DNA from: Pleodorina starrii
Taxonomy: Eukaryota; Chlorophyta; Chlorophyceae; Chlamydomonadales; Volvocaceae
NCBI GenBank assembly: GCA_030267565.1
Contig: BRXU01000026.1
Location: 558,001 to 622,000, forward strand
Length of the DNA stretch: 64,000 bases
Reading direction: 5' to 3'
Both the position numbers and the translations under genes were made by a program. Positions 11,201 to 23,200 of the stretch are shown here, piece after piece. The notes under the pieces are model-generated. The model was given only the letters and a program-made list of their open reading frames with translations. It was not told the origin of the DNA and made no database searches. Position 1 is the first letter of the stretch, and each line of letters opens with the position of its first letter.

Positions 11201-14200
11201 ACGGAACGATCACCATGGGTGCAAGCAAGCACATTCGGAAAAACAACTTCAAGAGGTCCACTACATCCGTAAGTGGTGTCTTCTTGTAGGCGCCGGCACC
11301 CCTCATCTCGCAACCCCCCCTACGGGAAAGTTCAAAGGTGAAGCAGGCAAGCGGCAAGGGAGACTGGCGCGACTGGCTGCGACCCATGAATACATGCCCC
11401 GCAGCCGTCGCTGCCTCGCGCCCCCTCCCGCTCTACCCCCCCCCCTTCCCGGCCTTTCCTTCACGTCGGCGTCCGCTGCCAAACCCTGCACGCCACCCCG
11501 CCCTCTTCCCCCGATCGCTGCGTCACCAATCCCCTAATTGCATCTCCCACTACGCACGAACCCTAAAACCCCCAAACACGGCCCCTACGGCCCTACGCCA
11601 TTCGCCGCACCTCTGCGCCTCCGCCGCTTGGCTGTCCTGCACCTCCTGCAGCCGCCTCCGCAGCTCCACCGCCTCTGCCTCCAGAAGCAGCCGCTCCTCC
11701 TCCACGGTCTCTGCCAGCTCAGAGGCAGCGGCGTCAGCGGCGGCCAGGACCTGGGGGGCCAAGTGGAGGGGGGCGAGGAGTGGGGGCGGTGTAAGAACCG
11801 GAGAACCGGAACGTTCAGAGGCGGCGAAGGTGCGGAGGTGCTTCTCCACCCCCGGAAGGTAATCAAACAGAAACCGCGGCAATGAAATGGAGGAGGGAGG
11901 GAGGAGAGGGAGGGAGGGCGGTGAGGCGTGTGGGAACCGGTGGGCAGCGAAATGAGGGGTGGTGGCGGCGGAGGCGGGAGGGAGCAGCGAGATGGCGGAC
12001 ACCGCGCGCTCTGCGCTGTGTGCTGTGCTGCCGTGGCTCTGGACGGGAGCGCACCGCAGTCACACACGCGCGCGCAAGCGGCACGACAGCCATGTGGCGG
12101 AGGCTCCACAGCTCTGCGCAATTCCACTTCCAATTCCAAATCCACTGGGCGCCACCCCACTCCGCTCCACGGCGCGCCGGATGGCGGGCTACGCGCCAAC
12201 CCACGACCATCCTTAGCTCCAATAGAAAACACCCACGTCCGTGCGACTACAAGTTCGTTTTCGGGCTAGGCGCACCCTCCAGTCCACCCACCCGACCCAG
12301 TGACGCAGTTCTTCACTCGTAACGCACAGTTTACTCACAACTACCCCAGACCAACTCCAGACACGCCCAGACACGCCCAGACACCCGACACTTAACCCCA
12401 CCCCCAGTCGCACGCACCTCCAGGTGACGGCGCAGCCCCTCCAGCTCCCTCCGCTGCACCTCACCCAGCTCCACCACCTCCTCCAAGCCACCGGCCTCCG
12501 CCGCCTCCGCCGTCACGTCCGGGTGCAGGCCCGGCGGCGGCGCCGCCCCCAGCGCCGCCATCGCCGCCATCAGATCCTCCGCCGGGTTGGTGTCCTCCTC
12601 CGGTTCCCCGGGGCCCAGCGGATCACCAAGCGGGTGGTGACGGCTGGTGCGGCGACTGGCGAGGCGGCTCTCATGGGCGCTGCGGGTGGCGCGGCGACTG
12701 GCGCTGGCGCTGACGTGGCGGGAGGCGGCCGCGGCCAGGTCGCTCACGTGGCGGGCGTACACGTCCAGCTCCTGGAGGCCAAGAAAACGGGGGTCAGGGA
12801 GTGGCCAAGAAAGGGGGGGCCCAGGGATGGGGCGATGAGGAGGAGGAGGAGGTAAGAAAACCCAAGTGCCACAGCGGCCCAGTACCGAGGCGAACGGACC
12901 CAGTGCCGTGCGCCGCACGGCACTGCATGGCACCGGGCAGCGCCGCACCGCCCTCGCGCCGCGCCGCCCTTGCACCGCCTCTCATCCCACACCCCAACCA
13001 GCCCCCTCCCTCACCTGCAGGCAGCGCTCCTTTTCGGCCCTCAGCTCCGCCACCTCCGCCTCCGCCTGCTCGCTGCAGCTCTGCAGTACCTCCAGCTGAG
13101 CAGCCAGAGACTCCAGACCCTCCACCTGCGCGTCCACATCCGCCTGACGTGCAGCGAGCAAGAAAGGAGGAGAGCGAGGTGAGGAAAACCACCGAGACGA
13201 AGAGGGGAGGAAGGGAGGAAAGCGTGAACCTAAATGGGTCTAAATGAGTGAAGGGTAGACGCAACGAGGTGGGAAAGGGGTGGGGGGCCCGAGGCTCCCA
13301 GCACCGCCGCCGCCGCGTCGGGTCTTGAGGGCACTTCCCCAAACAACGGCAGTAGCGAGACACGGGCACGGCACCGGGCGCAGTGCGCGGCTCGAGCCTG
13401 ACCGGGGCATCGCGCTTCAACCGCAATAACCTGGCTGAGCCCGCGCCTGGCCGTTGGATCAGCGCCATGGCCACACATGCCATTGGGGCCCCCGGCTACC
13501 TAGACCATTAGGTCGGCATTCCCGCATTGCCGGGCTTCTCGGGGCAAAGGGCGCAGATCCAAGCCGAACTGCCCGTCCGGCCACCCGGCCAACCGCCCAG
13601 CCAACGACCGAACCATAAAATCCATAATACACCGAACTACACAGTGCACCAACCTGTGAGATACGGCGCGGCGCCGACGCCCACTCCGCAGCCCCAACAG
13701 CCGCTGGCACGCGACTGAGGGCTTCCGCCTCCGCCTCCGCCGCCGCGGCTGCAGCCGCTGGCGGCTGCATATCCGTCGCCTGCGCCGCCGGCGCCTGCGG
13801 CCGTTGGCGGCGGCCGGCGTCCTGGTCGCGCTGCGGCGTGCACTCGACGCTGCTGCTGCCGCTGCTGCCGCCGTCGTCGCCGCCGCCAGCCGCGGCCGCG
13901 GGCGCGGCCTGCTCGTCGGGGCCCGCCCCTCGCCGGTCGCCCTTGGCGGCCCGGCCCCTTGAGGGCTTGGTCATCGGCGGCTTCCCGGCTGCCGCTGCCG
14001 CAGCAACAGCTGCGGCACGGATGGCCTGCTCCGCTGCGGCAGCCATCGCACTCAGCTGCACGGGTCCGGATGACAGCGCCGTGATGCGGGTGCACATGAG
14101 CGCGAGCACACACACGGGGGTCGAGGGTAGCGGTGGCAAGTAAAGAGGTGCATGCGGACTGGACAGGACAGGACGGGACGGGAAGCGGCGCAACGTTGAA

Positions 14201-17200
14201 AACGGCCCCACCCGCCCCAGGCCCTGACCGTGCACCGGCCGGTCGCCTTCATTCTCTATATTCCTCTATGCTACCCACCCATCCCGCCCCCAACACCGCA
14301 CTTCACTGCCCACCCACCTGGCGGTCCTTCTCCTCCAGCTCCGCCGCCTTCACCCGGACCTCCTCCCGCGCCGACCTCATGTCGCTCTCCACCTGTCGCA
14401 TCCGCTCCGAAACCTGGTCGCAGTGACCCATCAGGAGCCGCACCTAGTGGGGTGTCCAGTGAAAGGGATGAGGCGGTGGGTCAGCAGCAACGGAACCCGA
14501 CCTAGGCAAGATGCCAGGCGCCCATCACCCGGCGGTCCCGACCCAAGGGGTCCAACGGAACGAGCTGCAGCTCCATGCAGCAAAAGGAGGCCGATCCGAC
14601 CCGGGGCCGGCAGCTGCCTCGCCTGCCGCGCATCAACACCAAGCCCACGCGGCTCCGCTACGGGAGCTGACCCTCGCTCCTGCAGTCCTGCTCGTGGGCC
14701 CCGCCATGATGCGACAAACCACGGTGTCGCATTAGACCAAGAAAGTGCCCGCGGGGAAGGTTTTTTGGGGGGGGTTAAGGGAAGCCCCACGCTCATCTTT
14801 GAGATACTAGACACGCGCTGACCTGGCCCGCCTCCCCAGCGGCACATCCACGCATCCACCCAGGCCACCCAATGCCTCACCTGCCACAGGAACGCCCCGA
14901 CGGGCTGCTCCTCCGCAGCAACCTCCCCTCCGGAAGCAACGGCTGAAGCTGCGGTGCAGCCGGGCGTTGTCAGTGCAGTGGGGATACAAGCGGCACATTA
15001 TCGATACCGCGCGACATGGCACGCAGCTGCTCAGGTGCTATACTACGCGGCGCGCTGTCATCGGGGAAGTGCATTGCAATACAGTGCAGTTCAGTGTGCA
15101 AACGCGATATGGACACACAGAGATTGTCACAACGCACAAGCGCAATTCTGTACCCTTAATACAATTCACCGAATGTCTATTGAGGCCCGACCGAGGCGCG
15201 CACAGGCCGTAAAAAATAAGAAACCTCGTCACTGGTGTGTTCTCGACCCGCGCCAAGCTTGCAACGAGTGTCGCTGGCGATTCGGAAGTGGCACGGCCGC
15301 CCGGCCGCTGTGCTGCTGGAGTAACGAATCGCACCTTGGTAAAATGCCGGGGCCTCCGGGGACGCGAATGCCGCCGCGGCCATCGCGAGCTGAGACGTCG
15401 TAGAGGCCAGGAAAGCCTGCATACGGCGGCAGAATTGCAGCAGCGAGGGCAGCGGATAAGGCCAACGGCAGCCACCTGGGTGAATGACGACCGACCGACG
15501 ACGTGGCGGAGGGGCTCGGGAGGACGTTAAAGCGGGGAAGAGAGCTTTATGCGTACAGCGTTGTTTCGACGGCAGCAAAGCCTGACATGAAGGAAAGGGG
15601 CGCCGCGAGGTATCCCGGGGTTCGCTTCCACCTCCTGACACGGTGACCGGGTGAGGGGACCCAAGGGGCCGAGATGCGCGGTGGAGGCGGTAAGGTGCCG
15701 TGCGACGGCGTAACGCTTGCATATTATGCGATGCGCAATGACACCGTGCGGGGCGGGTTCCACCTCGCCTGGGCGGACGGGGGGAGGGGCGCAAGAGGTC
15801 GGTAGCCGTTACACAGGCGTATTGGAGTGACCCGTGGGTCCGTGGGTCAGTCGCGACTGTGGGTCAGGGCCGCCAAAGCAAAGCCCAGGGCATTGAAGGG
15901 ACCTCATCGCCATTTGTGGTGTACTGTGTTGAACCATTGTTGTGTCAAAGCGATGGAAACTCGGACCTAACACTGCGATACGACACCTCTTTCGCTGTGC
16001 CCGCCCACGGCCGCATGTCCGTGGTGCCGGGCGATTAACCCACACTTGTGGCATATAAATGCACGTCACGCAATAAAAAAGCAAGCTAACACACTGCATT
16101 TGCCAGGTCGAAAGTAGAATTGGCAAATCTGTACGGCGGAATTAGACAAGGTAACGGACAAAGCTTTGTACTGCTGGGTCATATATATAAGTCAGTAACG
16201 GTCAGTAGCGAAGTTGAGTAGTCGAAACATGCGGCCCCTAGGTTGTTGGCCCCATGAATCTAGAGACAAAAATGCGGCAATGACACTGGTTGCTGCGACA
16301 GCCATTTAGGCTAGGGGCGCATGCTCATGCTCATGCATGCGCACGCATGATTGTCAGTGGACGAACCCGCCCTCACAGCACCCCAGCGCGCTTCCGAGCC
16401 GCGCCGCTGCTGTCGACCCCACCCGCCACGCCACGTCAGTCACCTACGATCTAACCCCCCCGAGGCTGCTTCGCACACCCTGTCCCGCATCCGACCCATC
16501 GCACACCTCGCCGTGCCCCAGCCCTCGCTGCTGCAGCCACGCAGCCCTCGCCCCCCCAAAGCCACCCGCCTCCGCCTCCAACTCCACCACCGCATCTCCC
16601 GCATCGCCCGCCACCTGCACCCCGGCGACCGCCTCCCCCGCGACCAGCTGCTTATCCGGGGACAAATCCACCCACCCGATGCTTCCTGACAGGTTGCTGT
16701 AATCGCCATACGACGGCTCGTCCTCCATACAGCTGCCCGCGCCGCTGTCCATCACCACCCCCAGCCCGAACCCGCCCCCCCGCCCGCCCAAACCCACCCG
16801 CAGCTCCCCCGCCTGGAGGTCCACCTCCCGAATCAGGGCCGCCGATGCCGCCACCGTGGAGCGGTGCTTCTCCTCCACCAGCGCCATCTTGGCGTCCAGG
16901 TCCGACATGCGGGCGGCGGCCGCCTCGCGCTCCTGGGCCAGCAGCTGCTCAGCCGCCGCATGCTGCCGCTGCGAAACCTGCGGCCAGGCCCGGCCCAAAT
17001 AAAGACAAGGCAGGTAATTCGGCGCTACAAGAAGTCTTGAGTTTCCAAGGGTAGAAAACAGGAAGGTGTGAGCGGGTGTTTTCGACGCTAAGGCAGTAGA
17101 CTTGGCACGAACTGGCCGACCCAGATTGTGTGTGGGTCCCCCATCTGCATCTCCCTTTGGGTGGTTAATGCCGCATCCATGCCGCATAAGCACACGCACG

Positions 17201-20200
17201 ACACGACCCCGCGCACTGCTCCAAACAACGCATTCGCTTCAAAGATACTACAAAGCAGCGCAGGGCCACGATACGCGCAATGCAGAAGCAAGCACCTGCA
17301 GCTGCAACTCCAGGTCCAGTTTGGTGGCGTTCAGCTCATCCCCCATCTGCACTCGCAGCGCCTCCTCCGTCTTACGATGCTGCTGGCTCAGCTCAACCTC
17401 AAGCGCCGCAAGCTTCGCCTGGGCCGCCTCCACAGCAGCTGCGGCGTTCAGCTCATGAAGCGCCAACAGCTCAGACATACGCTGCTTCGATGCGGCCTCA
17501 GCCTGGGCAAGCTGCTCAACGGCCGCGGCCAGGAGCGCAGCATCACGCTTGGATGCGGCATCCGCCTCCGCCAAGCGCTCCTTCAGGGGGCCCAGCTCTG
17601 CCGCCGTGGCCTCGGCCTCCGCCAAGCGCTCCTTCAGGGGGCCCAGCTCTGCCGCAGTAGCCTCCGCCTCCTGCAAGCGCTCCTTCAGGGGGCCCAGCTC
17701 TGCCGCAGTAGCCTCCGCCTCCACCAAGCGCTCCTTCAGAGGGCCCAGCTCTGCCGCTGTGGCCTCCGCCTCCTGCAAGCGCTCCTTCAGAGGGCCCAGC
17801 TCTGCCGCCGTGGCCTCGGCCTCAGCCAAGCGCTCCTTCAGGGGGCCCATCTCTGCCGCAGTAGCCTCGGCCTCCGCCAAGCGCTCCTTCAGAGGGCCCA
17901 GCTCTGCCGCTGTGGCCTCCGCCTCCGCCAAGCGCTCCTTCAGGGGGCCCAGCCCTGCCGCAGTAGCCTCCGCCTCCTGCAAGCGCTCCTTCAGGGGGCC
18001 CAGCTCTGCCGCAGTAGCCTCCGCCTCCGCCAAGCGCTCCCTCAGAGGGCCCAGCTCTGCCGCTGTGGCCTCCGCCTCCTGCAAGCGCTCCTTCAGGGGG
18101 CCCAGCTCTGCCGCAGTAGCCTCCGCCTCCGCCAAGCGCTCCTTCAGGGGGCCCAGCTGTGCCGCAGTAGCCTCCGCCTCCGCCAAGCGCTCCTTCAGGG
18201 GGCCCAGCCCTGCCGCAGTAGCCTCCGCCTCCTGCAAGCGCTCCTTCAGGGGGCCCAGCTCTGCCGCAGTAGCCTCCGCCTCCGCCAAGCGCTCCTTCAG
18301 AGGGCCCAGCTCTGCCGCTGTGGCCTCCGCCTCCTGCAAGCGCTCCTTCAGGGGGCCCAGCTCTGCCGCAGTAGCCTCCGCCTCCTGCAAGCGCTCCTTC
18401 AGAGGGCCCAGCTCTGCCGCCGTGGCCTCGGCCTCAGCCAAGCGCTCCTTCAGGGGGCCCATCTCTGCCGCAGTAGCCTCGGCCTCCGCCAAGCGCTCCA
18501 TCAGAGGGCCCAGCTCTGCCGCTGTGGCCTCGGCCTCAGCCAAGCGCTCCTTCAGGGGGCCCAGCTCTGCCGCCGTGGCCTCGGCCTCAGCCAAGCGCTC
18601 CTTCAGGGGGCCCATCTCTGCCGCAGTAGCCTCGACCTCCGCCAAGCGCTCCTTCAGGGGGCCCAGCTCTGCCACAGTAACCTCGGCCTCCGCCAAGCGC
18701 TCCTTCAGAGGGCCCAGCTCTGCCGCCGTAGCCTCGGCCTCCGCCAAGCGCTCCTTAAGGGGCCCCAGCCCGGCCGCCGTAGCCTCGGCCTCCACCAAGA
18801 GCTCCTTCAGGGGGCCTAGCTCTGCCGCCGTAGCGTCGGTCTCAGCCAAGCGCTCCCTCAGAGGGCCCAGCTCTGCCGCTGTAGCCTCGGCCTCCTGCAA
18901 GCGCTCCTTCAGGGGGCCCAGTTCTGCCGCCGTGGCCTCGGCCTCAGCCAAGCGCTCCTTCAGGGGGCCCAGCTCTGCCGCCGTAGCCTCGGCCTCAGCC
19001 AAGCGCTCCTTCAGGGGGCCCAGCTCTGCCGCCGCAGCCTCGGCCTCAGCCAAGCGCTCCTTCAGGGGGCCCATCTCTGCCGCCGTAGCCTCGGCCTCCT
19101 GCAAGCGCTCCTTAAGGGGCCCCAGCCCGGCCGCCGTAGCCTCGGCCTCCACCAAGCGCTGCTTCAGGGGGCCCAGCTCTGCCGCCGTGGCCTCGGCCTC
19201 AGCCAAGCGCTCCTTCAGGGGGCCCATCTCTGCCGCCGTAGCCTCGGCCTCAGCCAAGCGCTCCTTAAGGGGCCCCAGCCCGGCCGCCGTAGCCTCGGCC
19301 TCCACCAAGCGCTGCTTCAGGGGGCCCAGCCCTGCCGCCGTAGCTTCGGCCTCCGCCAAACGCTCCTTTAAAGGGCCTAGCCCTGCCGCAGTAGCCTCGG
19401 CCTTCGACAAGCGCTGCATAAGGGGGCCCAGCTCTGCCGCCGTAGCCTCTGCCTCCGCCAAACGCTCCTTCAGGGGGCCCAGCTCTGCCGCCATAGCCTC
19501 CGCCTCCGACAAGCGTTCCCGAAGAGGGCCCAACCCTGCCGCCGTAGCCTCGGCCTCCGCCAAGCGCTCCTTCAGGGGGGCCAGTCCTGCCGCTGTAGCC
19601 TCGGCTTTCGCCAAGCGCTGCTTCAGGGGGCTTAGATCTGCCGCCGTAGCCTCGGCCTCCGCCAAGCGCTCCTTCAGAGGGCCCAGCTCTGCCGCCGTGG
19701 CCTCGGCCTCCGCCAAGCGCTCCTTAAGCGGTCCCAGCCCTGCCGCCGTAGCCTCGGCCTCCGCCAACCGCTGCTTGAGAAGGCCCAGCCCTGCCCCTGT
19801 AGCCTCAGCCTTCGCCAAACGCTGCTTCAGGGGACTCAGTTCCGCCGCCTTTGCCTCGGCTTTCACCAAGCGCTCCTTCAGAGGACCCAGGTCTGCTGCC
19901 GTAGCCTCTGCCAATGCCAGGCTTGCCCGCAGCGGGCTAAGCTCCGCCTGAGCCGCCTCCAGGCTTGACCGCAACGGGTCAACCTCCACTGCAGCTGCCT
20001 CCGCAAACATCAGTTGCCTACGAAGTAAACCGACTGCGGCCGCGTTTCGGTCGGTAGCTTCCGCAGCTGATGCCGCTAGCTGCTGCTCCATCCTTGACAT
20101 CTCCGAGGCCTTCTCCCTCGCCAGGACGTCCGCATCAGCCAACCGCTGCATCGCCACTTCGAGCTGTGCAGCGCGCTCGCCGGCCGCTGCCTCCACCGCT

Positions 20201-23200
20201 GCGAGCTTCTGCTTCAGGGTCGCGCAGTCGCCTTCCAGCAGCTGCACAGACGCGGCTGCAGCCGCCATCTGGGCCACCAAGCCATCGGCCTCAGCTTTCC
20301 AGCGCTGCGTGGTCTGCACCGTCCGATCCCGAGTCTCCTGCATCACCATGACGGAGGCTGCCAACTGCGCCAGCACAGCAGCCGCGCTGGCCCTGCTCTG
20401 CTCGGCGTCCGCCTCGGCCTCAGCCAGCCGTCCCCGAACGCCCTCCAACTCGACCGCCACGGCCTGAGTGCGATCGGTGGGGGTTAGGGAGTGATATGCT
20501 CGGTGGGGGATAGGCAGGGCAAGGGCAAGGGGCCAAGTGCGGCAAGGGATAGAGGCTGATTGGGGTTATGGGAAGCCCAGCCCGGCATGGACTATCGGGG
20601 CGCAGGTTTCAGGCCGTTGAAGCGCAGCACGGCAAATGTGCACGGCCCAGCACAGCCCAAGCCTTCCCATCCGTTTTGGCCACCCCATACCAGGCCTGAC
20701 TACCTCATTCTTCGCCTCCGTGGCAGCTAGCTCCTCCCGCAGCGTTGCCTGCGCAGCCTCGGAGTCGGCCGCCATGCGATCCCGCTCCTCCTCCAGGGAT
20801 CGGAGCCGCTCCCCGAGCTCCACAGCCGCGGCCTCGGCGGCTGCCACCTGCACCTGCAGGCGCTCAGCCGCGGCTGTGCTCGTCTCCTGGAGCTCAAGCA
20901 GTTGCGCCCGTGTGGCCTCCAACTACAAGCGGTTGCACAAGGAAATGGACAAGGGCACGTGATCATGTACGATTGTTGTACGAATGCAGGTTCATCTTTC
21001 ACGCACGAAGGCTTTGGCTAAGAATGCCTTATCAAGCTGAGGGGGGCATGGTTTCGACATCCGGGAAAAGAAACGGGCACACTGGGATGGGGGGCAGGGG
21101 CAGGAGCCTGAAGAAGGTATGGCCAGGCTTTTGACGCAGTCATTACGCTTTTGGATTGCAGCCCAAGAACAAAGGGCCCGAAATGCGCTGGCCAGTGCCG
21201 TTCCCTGTCGGTGCATGCGCAGGGGGGCGCGCTCGCGCACGAGTTCGCCGACTCGCGGGAAACATTTCGATCGCTGTACATCGGGACAGCAGAGGCAGCA
21301 ACCCATACACAGCATGCAAATACGGGGTTAAATCAGGCCCAACAATAGAAGCGACCGCAGAAATTCCCAACCGTTGACAACGTGCGGTTAGCCATTTGGT
21401 CGTCAAAACATGAAAGTTGCACTCAGCACAATGGCAAGACAGAAAAATGAAGGGATTCGCTCATATGCACAAATGTGATGGCGAAGCAAGCGTCATCTTA
21501 ATGCATTGTTTCGCTGTGCGCGACCTTTCTACACAAGCGAGCCTCTCATCACTAGCCATCGACACGGCCAAGAAAACAACGTAACAAATCTCAGCACGTT
21601 TTTCAATGAGAAAAGGCATGTCGTGAAACACACCAAGACGCGACCCAAAGGTCCATCGGTTGCAACAGCCTTTTCTCAGGCCCAGCAAACAATCGAGGTC
21701 CACATTTTTTCGACTGAGGAACTAGCTGGCAAAAATTGTCAAATGCGATACATCTTATGTGATGGCCGAGACAAGCCACAGCACAACTGGTCGAGAAGAC
21801 CGCGGCAAGGTACCGTAGTCGTATGTCACCGGCAGCTGCGACGGCAGTTCGCTGCTAGTTCCAATTGCTCTAAACCCAGATTATGATGATTCCTAGGACA
21901 GACGCCCTGGCTTCATGCACTCGCATCGACGTCCCCAGATGGTGGGACCAGCGTCCAGGACTGCAGGGGCGTGCAGGGGGGCGCACAAGGCGGCTGCAGG
22001 CGGCGTTGGCCAAGGCCACCAATGCTCGTCAGCGCACCGCGCTTCACTACGAGGCATCCGGATTCCGACGGCGGCGCAGCGCAAACGCGCACCGAAGCTT
22101 TGGTTTCAAATAGCGTCCGACACGCCGACACGGCCCTTGTGCAATACGACGAGCGTGCTAGGTCGCCGCATGGGGCCGGCGGTTTGCCAGGTGCGCGCCA
22201 TCAAGGTCAAGATAGAGCAATGCACACGTGCATGTGCAGCTTTCACGAAACTTCCACCCGTATTTCGCCATGCAGGGCAGTGCAGTGCATCCCCCGTGCC
22301 CATGCATCACCCCACCATGCCTCACCACTGCGGCCCCGGGTAAAGATTCGATTACAGAGCAACGACCTTTTGAAACAGCGCGCCACACTCGTCCCCTGTG
22401 CCCCATGTCTTTGATGTTTGCATCGCCAGGACCTCATCCTCCATACCTGCGGTTTCACTTCCTACTACCCCCATACTTTACCCCCATCCTGCGTTCCTAC
22501 TCGGGCTGCGCCGATTCGCAAACGCACCTGCGCTGTGGTCTCCGCCACCTGTTGCGCCAGTTTGGCCTTCTCAGCGTTGGCCGCCGCCAGCGCAGCGCGT
22601 AGCTCCTCCGCCTGCAGGTGGACGGCAGATGAGTGCAAAGTGAGTGGCGGATTGTGCATGTGTACGTGAACGTCGAACGAAGGATTGGGTTGGTTGGCGG
22701 CTCAAGTAACTATCTTCCGGCGACAGGCCTTCGTGAGCGAAGATTCTGCACCGTTCCGCGCCTGCGGCATCTTGGTGTACCAGACCGCCAACGGGCGTGT
22801 GCATCAGCGCCACACTTTCCTCACAAGGAAGAACGCGCGATCTGCGCTGACTGATGGCGTATAGCGACGACAAAGGTCACCGCGCACCGCACAATACCGC
22901 ACCGCACAGCTTACCCCCGATAACTCTCCAGCTCGACCCTAGACAACCCAAACCCAGGCCATACCCAAAAGCTCAAGTAGCTGCAGGTCACGCACACAGC
23001 AACCTCGCGCAGCAGCCATGGCGCCCCCACCAACGGCACTCTCTCTCCCGGTCTCCCCATCCGGCTCACTTCGGCAATCTGCGACCGCATCTCCTCATCT
23101 CGCGCCACGGCCTCCACCAGATCCCGCGTCACCGCGTCCGCCTCGTCCTGCCGCCGCCCCTCCTCCAGCTGACGCACCTGCGCCGCCAGATCCGCGCAGC

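Noticed and set aside
17549..19951. 800-codon open frame on the plus strand reading SAKRSFRGPSSAAVASA repeats
   Set aside because: It is the antisense of the 51-base coding repeat; any multiple-of-three unit without a stop stays open. The minus strand has phase-consistent splice sites and flanking coiled-coil exons.
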